Source: Molossus alvarezi
Lineage: Eukaryota > Chordata > Mammalia > Chiroptera > Molossidae
NCBI GenBank assembly: GCA_037176705.1
Contig: CM073908.1
Span: 131,243,430-131,307,429 of the forward strand
Length of the DNA: 64,000 nt
Direction: 5' to 3'
Positions 24,364 through 34,585 of the stretch are shown here, piece after piece. The notes beneath the pieces are model-generated. The model worked only from the letters and a program-made list of their open reading frames with translations, was not told where the DNA came from and did not search any database. How positions within the stretch are numbered: the first letter of the stretch is position 1; every line of letters begins with the position of its first letter. The position numbers and the translations under genes were made by a program.

Positions 24364-25454
24364 TCAAGAATCCCAATTCTATTTATATGTTATTTACTCT
24401 GTGAAAGATACATATTAACTTAAGAAACGTTGTGCTGAATAAGAGGCTATGAAGGACAATTTGATTTATTTTGCATTGTTTGCATGAAAAGAAATTTAAA
24501 AAGAAAATTGTCAGTCACTACTTGGAATTATGGCAGCAATAAAAATCACATATTCTTAAATACCACAATTGCTATATATGAGCTTCGACAATAAACATAC
24601 AAACATTTGAAATACTAACAGTGAACAATGTTCTTTGCTGCTGCCAATATTAGTTGCATACAGTCCTTCATATAAATATTGAATCCAGTTATGTCAACTA
24701 ATTTGCTTTTTATATATCCCCAGGTGTTGAGCTTGGAAAACTAATATATAAATCACATTACAAAATGGCTAGCAAATATTGCCTAATATTTTAAAACTGT
24801 CAGTTAATATTTTAATCCCAGATGACACCACCCACATCACTTGGCATTTTTTGGATCTAGGCAATGTCATAGAATATGTAATACCCTTGGACAAAACACT
24901 GAATGAACCAATAATTGACCCTAGCTAACAAAACTAAGTAAATTTTCCACATTGAAGCATCTATCGTTTAATTCAGAGAGGAGTTGCCTTCCCCAGGTGG
25001 ATGTACCTCAAGCTTCCAGAATTGGGGTCAAAGTACAAGTCCTTCCATCACTCCTAGTTGCTCTTCCTTCCCTTCCATTTGTACTTCCTTCTAAAACAAC
25101 GCTGTTTGCAATAATCACACCATAGAAAAAAGCTAGCCCACACTAGGAGTTTGCCAAATTAACTCAGGATAGCCTGATTGAAATGCCCTTTTAAGGGATG
25201 ACGCTGTGTTTGGTTCTTCCAACTCTGGGTAAAGAGTGTCAGTACAGTGGTTTCTTGGTATCTAATTTCAAGAAAATATCATCTCTATTTCTCAGGAATC
25301 CCCTGGAAATTATGAGCATGGAACACCTAGACAGCACATTCTGTTCACCTGCATTGTGCCAAGAACAAAGGATAATTTCCTTTCCAACCCCAAGTATAGA
25401 TTTCTCTCTGATTACCCACAGTGCTAAAGTAACTTTCACCAGCCATTTTCAAGT
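24364..25454. other. Outer 3' flank of gene C
   Basis: No gene. From about 25060 on it is related to 1140-1370 downstream of A1 (shared GCCTGATTGAAATGCCCTTTT-like and AAAGTGTC segments). Confidence 0.5.
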
Positions 25455-25819
25455 ATGTACTGAATGTCGAGGTCCCACTCCCACCAACACCGCAATTCAT
25501 GTGTTGAAGCCCTAACCCCAGTGTGATGGTATTTGGAAGTAGAGTCTTTGGAAAGTAATTAGGTTTAGTGGAAGTCATGTGGATGGGGTGTCCATGATGT
25601 GATTAGTATTCTTCTGAGAAGCACAAGAGATATGAGATGCCTGTCTTCACCATGTCTGGACACAGGGAGAAGGAGGCCATTTGTAAAGTAAGGAAGGGAG
25701 CTCTCACCAAGAACCAAATCTACTGGCTAATTGATGGTGTATTTCCCGGGTTCTAGAAATGAGAACAATTTTTGTTTAAGCCACACATTCTGTGTTAATT
25801 TGTCAGAGGAGTCTGAGCA
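25455..25819 (+). mobile_element. MLT1-type solo LTR downstream of gene C
   Basis: Well-preserved MLT1 phrases: TTCATGTGTTGAAGCCCTAA, TGATGGTATTTGGAAGTAG, GGACACAGGGAGAAGGAGGC, and a GTTTAAGCCACACATTCTGTG end. It occupies the same relative place as the LTRs at 1432-1810 and 31852-32230. Confidence 0.88.
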
Positions 25820-26336
25820 CAATAATGCTTGCATAGTCTCACAACTCTCAAGTGTACCATCGGCTGTACTCGCCTCTACTCACCATTTCCATAAACTCCA
25901 CTGGCCCACCACACAGTGTACTTAACAAAAAAATCCCACTAAGGACTTGCAGTTGCCTATAGTCTCAAAATGCCTTGCTTCAATATTTTCTACATAAGAG
26001 TTTTCATAAGAAACACCTCTTCCTCACCCATTCTTTTTAATTTACCTCTAGGTCCTAATGGGTGCTTCAAGATCTTCTTATATGAGTACAACTTTTCAGG
26101 CAATAAAATTATATGAGTAGAGGTGGCATTTCCTTTAGCATTCTCAGTACTGAGAATTCCCAAGAGCAGATACACAGTGTGTGGTGCATAAAAGAGTCAG
26201 CAAACATAAGATCTGATTTATTAAGATTTCATTTATTTTACTTCTTGAATACACTAAGAACATCAAAGTATAACATAGTTAATTTTACAAAACTGGAGGT
26301 TAAATGAAGCAAGGAAAATTAAGAACGATCGTACAT
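25820..26336. other. 3' flank of gene C
   Basis: No gene. AT-rich. Confidence 0.45.
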
Positions 26337-26342
26337 TTTATT
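26337..26342 (-). terminator. Polyadenylation signal candidate for gene C
   Basis: AATAAA on the minus strand, 75 nt after the stop, in a segment clearly homologous to the 3' UTR of A1 and A2. Confidence 0.55.
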
Positions 26343-26416
26343 TTCTATTCTATTATCCCAACAAGTACACTTTGGTATCCTCTTACATTTATAAGAATGT
26401 TATATCTATTGTGAAA

Positions 26417-27487
26417 TTATATATCCTGGTCTGGAGGACTGAAAGCCTCAGAGTTCTCTAGGGGTGGAAAGGTTTTCCTGGCCATGGCCCTGGAGAGTGC
26501 TCTGACTTTAGCAGTGGTAGCAGCCCTGGCTGCATCTCTGGCCTGGACTTTCTCTTCATGATCACGCAAAGCCTCTTCGTAACAGCCTGGGAAGGCACTG
26601 GGGTGGATATCATTGACCTTCGCCCAAAACTCTAGCACTTTCATCTTGCTGGTTTCAAGATGGGCTTTTGGACCCCACAGGAACTCATAGCGTGGAGGAT
26701 CACTGTCGGGCACCTGGTGGTACTCCAGGTACTTTAGCCTTACAAAATCTTTGGTGATGAGCTTCCTGGGTTCCCCAAAGACAAAGTGCTTCCTCCCAGG
26801 GTACACTTTCATCAGACGCAGATCTCTCCAGATCTCTTCCTCAGAGACACTGTTGCCATTCATGAAGATCAAACCCAGGATATGCATCAGGAGACCGGTC
26901 TTGGGTAATCCTCTGCCAGCACGGACTCTCCCATTATTCGGAAGCTTCAGTTTGCTGACAAGGGCATATGAGTGACTAGTTGAGTCGACTTCATTCATTT
27001 CTAATGCAAAGAAGATTTCAATTTGCTCAGAGGCTCTCTTCAGCAAGTCAGCAAATTGATCTTCGTAATCTTCCCCGATAATATGCAGCATGTCTTTCTT
27101 CAAAATGGGCTGTCTCAATTTATACTTGGACAGAAGGAATAGCTCCAAACACACAGTCTTGTTGGCAAAATCATCCACCTCTTTGAACTCAGTGAAGAGT
27201 GGGGCCTCAACGGAGCCTGCCCCATCCTCTTCTTGGCTGTTGGAAGCTTCATCAGATCCATGGCAAGAAATGCCTACAGAAGTAGTGGTGGTGATTGGTG
27301 TGCTTGCAGGACCCTGGAAGGTGCTACATGACCCAGCAGTAGGCAGACCCTGGCTAATAGTTTCAAACTGATGAGAGGAGGAGGGAGTGGACTCCTCTTC
27401 TGCTGCTTCAGTGGCCTGAACATTGCCACAACTCTGAGGCACACTTCGGGCCTGGCGGCGTTTCTTACTTCTGTGACCACGAGGCAT
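26417..27487 (-). CDS. MAGE-B family protein, gene C
   Basis: The frame encodes 356 residues beginning MPRGHRSKKRRQ. An acidic, Ser/Thr-rich region follows to about residue 105, then a MAGE homology domain at about 112-312 with GRGLPKTGLLMHILGLIF (191-208), FGEPRKLITKDFV (237-249) and YEFLWGPKA (267-275). The domain is clearly closer to A (shared SKLKLPNNGRVR and GRGLPKTGLL) than to B. The C-terminus is longer than in A, with an Arg/Ala-rich part and an acidic end. The ATG at 27487 is preferred because the exon begins 63 nt upstream at a splice acceptor and the extra upstream frame opens with GTG. It is present once in this window, on the same strand as the other four. It is likely a germline E3-ligase partner. 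The exact MAGEB number is unassigned. Confidence 0.95.
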   Translation of the reverse strand: MPRGHRSKKRRQARSVPQSCGNVQATEAAEEESTPSSSHQFETISQGLPTAGSCSTFQGPASTPITTTTSVGISCHGSDEASNSQEEDGAGSVEAPLFTEFKEVDDFANKTVCLELFLLSKYKLRQPILKKDMLHIIGEDYEDQFADLLKRASEQIEIFFALEMNEVDSTSHSYALVSKLKLPNNGRVRAGRGLPKTGLLMHILGLIFMNGNSVSEEEIWRDLRLMKVYPGRKHFVFGEPRKLITKDFVRLKYLEYHQVPDSDPPRYEFLWGPKAHLETSKMKVLEFWAKVNDIHPSAFPGCYEEALRDHEEKVQARDAARAATTAKVRALSRAMARKTFPPLENSEAFSPPDQDI

Positions 27488-27570
27488 GATGACACTCTGG
27501 TCAGGGGTAGCAGGGAGGAGTCCGAACAGGAAATCAGGAGAGGTACACACCTGGGTGAAAGAGAATAAGA
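27488..27570 (-). promoter_or_regulatory. 3' splice site and 5' UTR part of the gene C coding exon
   Basis: The minus strand reads TTATTCTCTTTCACCCAG, then GTGTGTAC. The exon starts at 27550. Confidence 0.85.
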
Positions 27571-29735
27571 TGGTTTGAGTGCCCTCAGGGGTAAGATTGA
27601 TGCTACCTTGGTTTTAACCAAGGCTGCCTGTGAAGGTTTCCTTTAAGGCAGTGTTCTAGCAACCCACAGGGCTCCCGCTCTGACCACACTCCTCCTTGAG
27701 AAATATGTGGAGGCAGTTGGAGGAAACCTTAGACTACAGTTTGCCAGCATTGTGAAGGGTACTCTGAGTGACAGCAAGTGGCACTGCCAGTGGGGAACCT
27801 CTGTTCTAGAGTGTGCGGTTTTTCTCAGTTCACAATCAGAATCCTCATGTCAACTTTAGCAGGTCCTGGGCCCCATCTATTCTGCTTTTGTGAAGTTGAC
27901 AGCTTAAATCAAAGCTAGCACCTTCCTGAGACCCCAAAGGAGACAGTGAGAGGTTCCTTAGGTCCTATGCCTGACAGTGGGCATGCAACTGAGAGTTATG
28001 CAGAGCCTCTCCTTCATGGGCTGCTTGGGTCTCCACTTCTCCTGCAGGGTACTGACCTGGTCTCCAGGTAGTGCTCGGTATACCTCCCTTCTGATGACTG
28101 GTGGCTGCCCCCTGACACTGAAGGCCTCTTTTTTATTTATATTGGACATAAATAAGTGAGTGTGAGTGTCAGCCTGACAGGCTGGCCTGATCCTTCAGGT
28201 TCTGAATTCAAAGGAGGGGCTCAGAATTCTTGTAATCTTATTCAGTGGTGGGTGGTCCCCTAAGTCTTTCTGTTAACTTTTGGCATAGGATGGGACTCCT
28301 CTCGGCTGCTAGTATTTCCTCTTAACACCCCCCAGGAGGATGTGGGTCACCCTACATGCCCATGTTCTCCAAGGCTGTGAATAGGGGTTCTCTTGCGCTG
28401 CTGTTGTGGGTGTTCCCTCAGATATGGTCCACGGAGCCACTAAACTCCTGTAAAGACCTGCATATCCTGCTACTGCCTAGGGTAAACCGCCCCTGTTAAA
28501 TGAGACCTTACAGTTCCTCTGCCCCCCATCCCCCATACCACCCCTGGGCCCAGAACACCAAAGGAGAAAATGAGTGTCAGTTATCATGTCTCGGAAACTG
28601 CAGGCTTCAGGTGGGCAGCAGAACAATGATTCCGTAGGTGGCCACCTGGGAAGCTTCCTAACTCGAGCCTCTCCCCTCGGGCCATGGCCCTCTCACCCCT
28701 GTGACCCTGCTTGCAGAAGCAGCCTGACAGCCTCGCCCAGGCCTCCCAGGGTTGAGGGCAGCAGCAAGTTCCGTGCCTCCTCACTGATGGGGGTGGGCCA
28801 GCAGTTTAGAACACTCAGAGTTCCCTCTTTCATTCCATTCGGGGCGTGGTACCCTTCTCAGGTCAAGGCCTTCAGCTTCCCGATCTATCCACTAGGGAAG
28901 GACGGTTCACATCCTCCAGACCTGCATGCTTGGCTCCTCAGGGAGCTGCAAACAGGTCCTTGGTGGGACTCTCAGCCTCCGTTACCGCACCTTGACTCTT
29001 GTCAGGGTCTTCTTCTCCTCTGCTGACCTGGGCCTGCCCGCCTATTCCGAGGCCCACACCTTCCTGAGACCCTCTGGCTGGAAATCTCGGTCTGCCTGAC
29101 TGCTTTGCCCAGGGTCCCCTAGGCCTGAGAACAGGGGCAGGGCTTGGGGGCACTGGCTGACGCTCCCCTCTGCCCTGGGTGCTTCCCTCATGCTCTATTC
29201 AGCCTCCTCACCTTGATTGGCGCTAGAACCTGGGCCTCCTCACTCGCCTGCTCCGAGTTCGCCCACCTGAGGTAAAGCTTCTCACTTCCGAAGACGCGAT
29301 AGGCGGGAGCCAGGGCCACTCCTCAGGTCACCAGCGACAGGGCCTCTCAAGGCTGACAGCTGGGCAGGATGTCTTGCGCCCCCTCTGTTCTGGGGTGGAG
29401 CATACCGTCAGTCTCACAAGATTGTCAATCACACCACTCCCAGGACCCTGGGCGCTTCCCCAGGCCACAGACCTTTCACCAGGGCCCTCACCTCCCAGAG
29501 GTGTCCCCTGCCCAAGTCAGCCCCTAGGCTAGATCTAAGAGAAGAGGAGGGGAAATGTCTACTCCAACCGCTCTGTGATTGCGTCGTTCATCGGGGTCCG
29601 CATCTGGGCTCCGCTCTCTTCAATGAAACGCCGCTGGGAAACGCCACAACCCTGCAAACTCCTGAGCAATCCACCTGCTGATTGCCTACCAGAGAATGGG
29701 TCTGAGTCCCAGCAGTGATGAGAGATGGGGAAGCT
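27571..29735 (-). other. 5' UTR intron and upstream region of gene C
   Basis: Moderately GC-rich, with no coding gene. The part near 27620-27690 aligns with the introns upstream of A and B. One ETS-type core lies at 29284-29290 (ACTTCCG), and CpG content rises around 29210-29640, a plausible promoter zone. The end (29690-29735) matches the A1 upstream region and leads straight into the minisatellite. Confidence 0.5.
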
Positions 29736-30745
29736 GAGGTACCAGACAGAGGACTCAGGGTAGAAGGACCTAAGGAACCAGGCAGAGCATTTAAAGTAAA
29801 TGGACCTGTTACCAGGCAGGGGACTCGGCAGATGGAAATAAGGTACCAGGCAGAGGACTCAGAGTAGATGGAACTAAATTACCAGGTAGAGGACTCAGGG
29901 TAGATGGAACTAAATTACCAGGTAGAGGACTCAGGGTAGCCAGACCTAAGGTACCAGTCAGACTCTTGGAATAAATGGACTGCTTGCCAGGCAGAGGACT
30001 CGGGGCAGATGGACCTAAGGTATCGGGCAGAAGACTCGGGTGTAAGGAGGTCAGAGGATTCCAGGTAGAGGGAGCTCTGGAATCAGGCAGAGGATTTTCG
30101 GTAGATGGAACTAAGGAACTAGGCAGAGGACTTGGGTTAGACAGAAATAGATTATGAGGCAGAGTACTGGAGATTGAAGGAAGTACGGTACCAGGCAGAG
30201 GACTTGGGGTAGACCAACCTAAGGTACCAGGCAGAAGACTCAGTGTGCAAGAAGGGTGAGAGAATTCTAGGTAGAGGGAGCTTCGGTAGCAGCCAGAGGA
30301 CTCAGGGTAGACAGACCTAAGGTACCAGGAAAGGACTGGGTGTGTAAGAAGGTAAGGTACTAAGCAGGGGACTCAGGGTAGAGGGAGCTAAGTAATCAGG
30401 CAGAGGACTCGGGGTAGTTGAACCTAAGGTACCAGGCCATGAACTCAGCGTACATGGCCCTAACTTACCAGACAATGGGCATGGAGAAGATGGAGCCAAG
30501 TCACTAGGCACAGCATTCAGGGTAGATGGAGCCAAGGTATCAAGAAGAAAGGCTCAGAGTAGAAGCTAAGGTACCTGCCAGAAGATTTAGGGTAGAGGGA
30601 TCTAGGAGAGTAGGCAGAGGACTTGGGGTAAACAGTTGCGGGGCCAGGCAGAGGACTCCAGGTAGAAGTCGCTAGGGTACCTGGCAGAAGACTCAGGGTC
30701 CAGGGAGGTAATGTACCAGGTAGAAGACTTGGGATAAATGGCAGG
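29736..30745. repeat. 36-bp-type minisatellite array
   Basis: About 28 degenerate units of about 36 bp with the core GGTACCAGGCAGAGGACTC plus GGGTAGATGGACCTAA. Unit length and sequence vary (some AGAAGACTCGGG variants). Its last ~330 bp equal the start of the window. It sits at the left boundary of duplication copy 2. Minus-strand frames across it translate as Pro/Ser/Thr repeats and are not considered genes. Confidence 0.92.
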
Positions 30746-31851
30746 TTCTCAGACAAAAACATACAAATAAAACCCATGATTTTCTATTACTTTTGTTTAG
30801 GAACCAGGTGTTTTTGTTAAGGTAGCTTCTGGTCCAAAAGAACTATTCCATATAGGAAACAGACAATTTTATAAGATCCCATTGTACATGTTCATATTAT
30901 TACCAGATATTATATCCTGTATTTTATTAGTTATATTTCTCAATTTTTTGTTATTCTGATTGCCCTGCATTCCAATGGCTATGCATTCCAATCTACCACA
31001 TTGAGAACATTTTTTTTTTTAATTGCCTGAGACATATTTTGGAGTTATGAGAAGAAAAGTGAATGAAGATACACAAGGTCTGCTTCAGGGTGGGAGTGGT
31101 GGAACAGTGTGTGTCTTCTAGAGGAATTCCAAGGAGGGGTCTGTCACTTACCACCTTGTCATTGTCAAAACATGACAAGTTCTTCATCTGCTCACTGAGT
31201 TTGATAAACCCTATCTTGTAAGACTTTGGGAATGTATTTGTTGTATGTGAAGCATCTGTCCATATGACAGCCAAATATTAAGTATTAAATGCATGGCACT
31301 TATTATTTTTACCTAGAGAATATCATCATAAATAGGCATTTATTTTATAAGTCAGCATATATATGTCTGAGAAAATGCGATGCACTTAAAAGAACACCGA
31401 ATCAGCCAAAATTCACTTTGCAAGGAAGAAATAAATAGCTCTTCTCCATTAGAACATTTATTGTTTAGTATTGGTTTGGTGGGGTGTTGTCCCCTACCTT
31501 CATGCAACTCATAGTTTCTAGAATTTCTTCAAGGTCCAACATACTCAGTCCTTTCCAGCTGTCCTTCCTTCCAAACCAACTCTATTTACTTTCTCTTTCC
31601 ACCAAGTTCTAGCACTGTCTTAGGACTTGCCTAACTACACTCAAGATACCCTAATTGAAATGCTCTTTTACTGCAGTGGTATCTGATTCTACCAGTTTAA
31701 AGCAAAAAGTGTCAACAAGGTGGCTTCTTTGCATCTCACTTCCAGGGAGTTTATCATCTGTCAGAAACTCCCTGGAGAGTGTGCATACAACACCCATGTA
31801 TGTACTCTATTTTCATGCATTCAGATGGGAGAAGACACACTATGGCTTCCT
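30746..31851. other. Flank of A2 without a recognised gene
   Basis: Copy of 336-1431. The minus-strand frame open in copy 1 is shortened here by one extra T in the run at about 31011-31020. Confidence 0.6.
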
Positions 31852-32230
31852 GCCTATTGGGGCCTGAATTTTTCCCTCCAAGTTCATGTTAAAGATATAA
31901 TCCCCTTTAACTCAAAATCAGACTGTAGTTGGAGAAAAGATCTTCAAAGTGAGGCTTTCTTTAAAGTAATGCCATTAGAATAGGCTGTAATCTAATCTTA
32001 GTGGAGTCCTTATAAGAGTTTAGGACCCACCGCAAGATACCAGGCTTGTACACACACAAGGGAAAACCATGAGAAGAGGGTATCCATTTGCAATCTGATG
32101 ATGGGCCTTGGAGCAAAGCAACCCTGCTACCACCTTGACTTTGGAATTCCAGCCTCCAGACCTGTGATAAAATAAATTTCGGGTGTTTAGGCAACCCAGT
32201 CTGTGGTATATTGTTAGGGTAGCCTGCGAT
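31852..32230 (+). mobile_element. MLT1-type solo LTR, copy 2
   Basis: Counterpart of 1432-1810. Its first ~130 bp are far less similar to copy 1 than the neighbouring sequence is. It has the same AATAAATTTC and GTTTAGGC...ACCCAGTCT end. Confidence 0.8.
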
Positions 32231-33380
32231 ACCACATACAGAGCCCCAGACAGAGTTTTTTTTTTTTTTTTCTAGCTTACCTGTCTTCCTATGTTATTTC
32301 ATAAGAGCATGTTCAATGGCATCCTATTTACCCCATGAGGTGAGGATGGAATTTTGGCACTATGGTATTGTGGTGTCCAAAATCACAACACTGGACCCTG
32401 TGTAGATGAGCAAGACAGCCATTTATCAAATCATGTATACTCACAATATCGTGGTAGAGGACACCAATGCCCCACTGTCGCACTTGAGGGTTGCACTCAG
32501 AAACAGTGAGTGAGCAGGCTCTGTGGGAGGCAGGGTATGTGTGTTATCAAGAGCATGAGGTGACCCCTAATTCCCAGGACAGCATGTAATCAAATTGTTT
32601 GCAAAGTACACAGGCTGGTAGAGAAGAGAAACCCACTACTCAGGAATTAGCCAAATCTGGACCCTGTCCCCTTCATAAAGATGGTGGTTTGGTTGGGGAC
32701 TTGATCTGCAATTGAAGAGTATGGAGGGCAACGTGCATGAGGCACTTTGAGGTCCTGCTGATTTCATGGCAGGTCCAGGCAGCACATAATATTGGGACTT
32801 AAATTGAGACCTTGCCTCACAGGGCAGTTTTCCACAAAAATATTTTCTCTCTCAACTCAGACATCTCAGCTGAGGGTCTGGCCTCTGCTCACCAACCTCA
32901 CAGCCTCATCTACTCCAACATTTAGCTTAATTTAAAATGACATATAAGGGACTAATTGCAGTGTTCTCCAAACTTAATGTCGTTGACGCCAACAATTTAC
33001 ACTTACTGCTTTCATCTGTAACCCCTCCTGAATCATCCACCCTTCCTGCTTTCCTATATGTCATAGAGGGTGTCTCAACATCCTCCTTATATGGTCGAAG
33101 CTCCTAGGGAGGAAAGTTACATGAGCAGAGCCTGGGTTTATATCTTATCATCCCTAGTACTACTAGCACAGAGCCTTAAAAGACAGATGCTCAATTAGTT
33201 TTGGAGAATAGAAGAAAAAGGGAGCGAGAAGTTTAAATTGGTACAAATTACTATCTCCCCCATTATTGAATAAGCTGAACATATTGAGCTATAAAGCAAT
33301 CACTTTTACAAAAGACTGAACTAGGAAGGAGACTCCAGGTTGATGATATTTTATTTTCTTTCTATTTTGTTATCCCCATA
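32231..33380. other. 3' flank of A2
   Basis: Copy of 1811-2960 with about 90-95% identity; no gene. The A2 polyadenylation candidate AATAAA (minus strand) is near 33382-33388. Confidence 0.55.
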
Positions 33381-33461
33381 ATTTTATTGTGGCATTCTTT
33401 CAAATGTCCACAAAACATTCTATGAGGAGGTCATATTTATTTTCATGACCCAAAATCATCC

Positions 33462-34502
33462 TCAGAGTCTACTAGGAGTGGACACTCTGGTGGAGGTGGC
33501 CATGGAATATTTCCTGCCTCTGGTACCTGTGCCAGCCCTGGCAGGCCCTCTTGCTGGTGCTCTTTCTTCTTCCTCTCTCAAAGCTTCTTCATATTGTGAT
33601 GTGAAGGCACTTGGAACCGTATCGTTGACCTTGGCCCAAAATGTCAGGATTTCCATCTTGTTTGTTTCGGCATAAGCTTTGGGACCCCACAGGAACTCAT
33701 AGCATAGAGGGTCACCACCGGGCACCTGGCGGTACTCCAGGTACTTTAGCTTCACTAGGTCTTTGGTAATTAGCTTCCTAGGCTCCCCGTAGATATAGTG
33801 CTTCTTCCCAGGGAACAGTCGCATGGCGTTGAGGAATTCCCAGAGCTCTTCTTCACTGGCACGGTTGCCATTCAGGAAGATCACGCCCAGGATATTCATC
33901 AGGAGACCGGTCTTGGGTAACCCCCTGCCAGGACGCACCCTCCCGTTATTGGGCAGTTTCAGTTTGCTGACAAGGTCGTAGGAGTGTCGGGTTGAGTCCA
34001 CTTCCTTCAAGTCAGCTCCAAAGAGAACTTCAATGCTCTCAGAGGCTTTCTTAAGGATATCAGCAAAATAACGGTGGTACCTTTCATTGACAATGTTTAG
34101 CATGTCTTCCCAGAGAATGGGCTGTTTCACTCTATACTTGTACAAAAGAAACTTCTCCAAGACAGTCACCTGGACAGTTAGAGGATCACAGCAGGAGTTC
34201 TCGGGAGATAAGCCCTCATGGGACCATGAATAGTCCTCATCTTGGCCATCCTCAGAGCTGGTGGGAAAAGCTACCGAAGAGGGAATGTAGATAGGTGGCA
34301 CTCTCCAAGACTCCTGGGCAGTACTAGTTGCCTCAGTAGCTGATGAGCTCTCTGGATTATCCTCCAAAACAAGAGATGAGGAGGAGGGGGGCTCTTCTCC
34401 CACTGTGGCAGCTGCCTCGAATATCCTGCGACTCTGGACTTCATCTTGGGCCCTTTGTGGTTTCTGATTGTTGTGGCGCTTACTTCTGTGCCTCCGAGGC
34501 AT
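33462..34502 (-). CDS. MAGE-B family protein, gene A2
   Basis: Second copy of A, 346 residues from the same MPRRHRSK start, with an intact MAGE homology domain at about 110-310. Compared with A1 it has P44L, Q47E, A319G, V321A and S336T; the whole domain is identical. The exon start is at 34569, giving 67 nt of UTR, one base more than A1 because of an inserted base just after the splice site. A longer frame to 34601 opens with GTG and runs through the intron end, so it is not the real start. Same likely function as A1, a RING E3-ligase adaptor in germ cells. Confidence 0.96.
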   Translation of the reverse strand: MPRRHRSKRHNNQKPQRAQDEVQSRRIFEAAATVGEEPPSSSSLVLEDNPESSSATEATSTAQESWRVPPIYIPSSVAFPTSSEDGQDEDYSWSHEGLSPENSCCDPLTVQVTVLEKFLLYKYRVKQPILWEDMLNIVNERYHRYFADILKKASESIEVLFGADLKEVDSTRHSYDLVSKLKLPNNGRVRPGRGLPKTGLLMNILGVIFLNGNRASEEELWEFLNAMRLFPGKKHYIYGEPRKLITKDLVKLKYLEYRQVPGGDPLCYEFLWGPKAYAETNKMEILTFWAKVNDTVPSAFTSQYEEALREEEERAPARGPARAGTGTRGRKYSMATSTRVSTPSRL

Positions 34503-34585
34503 GATGAGTAGGGTCACACAGAGAGAGTGGGGTGGGGGCGGCAATTGGGGAACAGGTAATGAAAGCAACCTGGAGGAGGAAGGTT
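34503..34585 (-). promoter_or_regulatory. 3' splice site and 5' UTR part of the A2 coding exon
   Basis: Pyrimidine tract ending CCTCCTCCAG, then GTTGCTTTC (GTGCTTTC in A1). The splice site itself is unchanged. Confidence 0.83.

Noticed and set aside
29736..30745. CRISPR-like array
   Set aside because: The repeats are degenerate and directly adjacent, with no unique spacers, in a mammalian genome.
30317..30777. Repetitive Pro/Ser/Thr/Leu peptides on the minus strand of the minisatellite
   Set aside because: These are translation of a tandem repeat whose unit is degenerate, with frames changing between units; there is no start context or homology.
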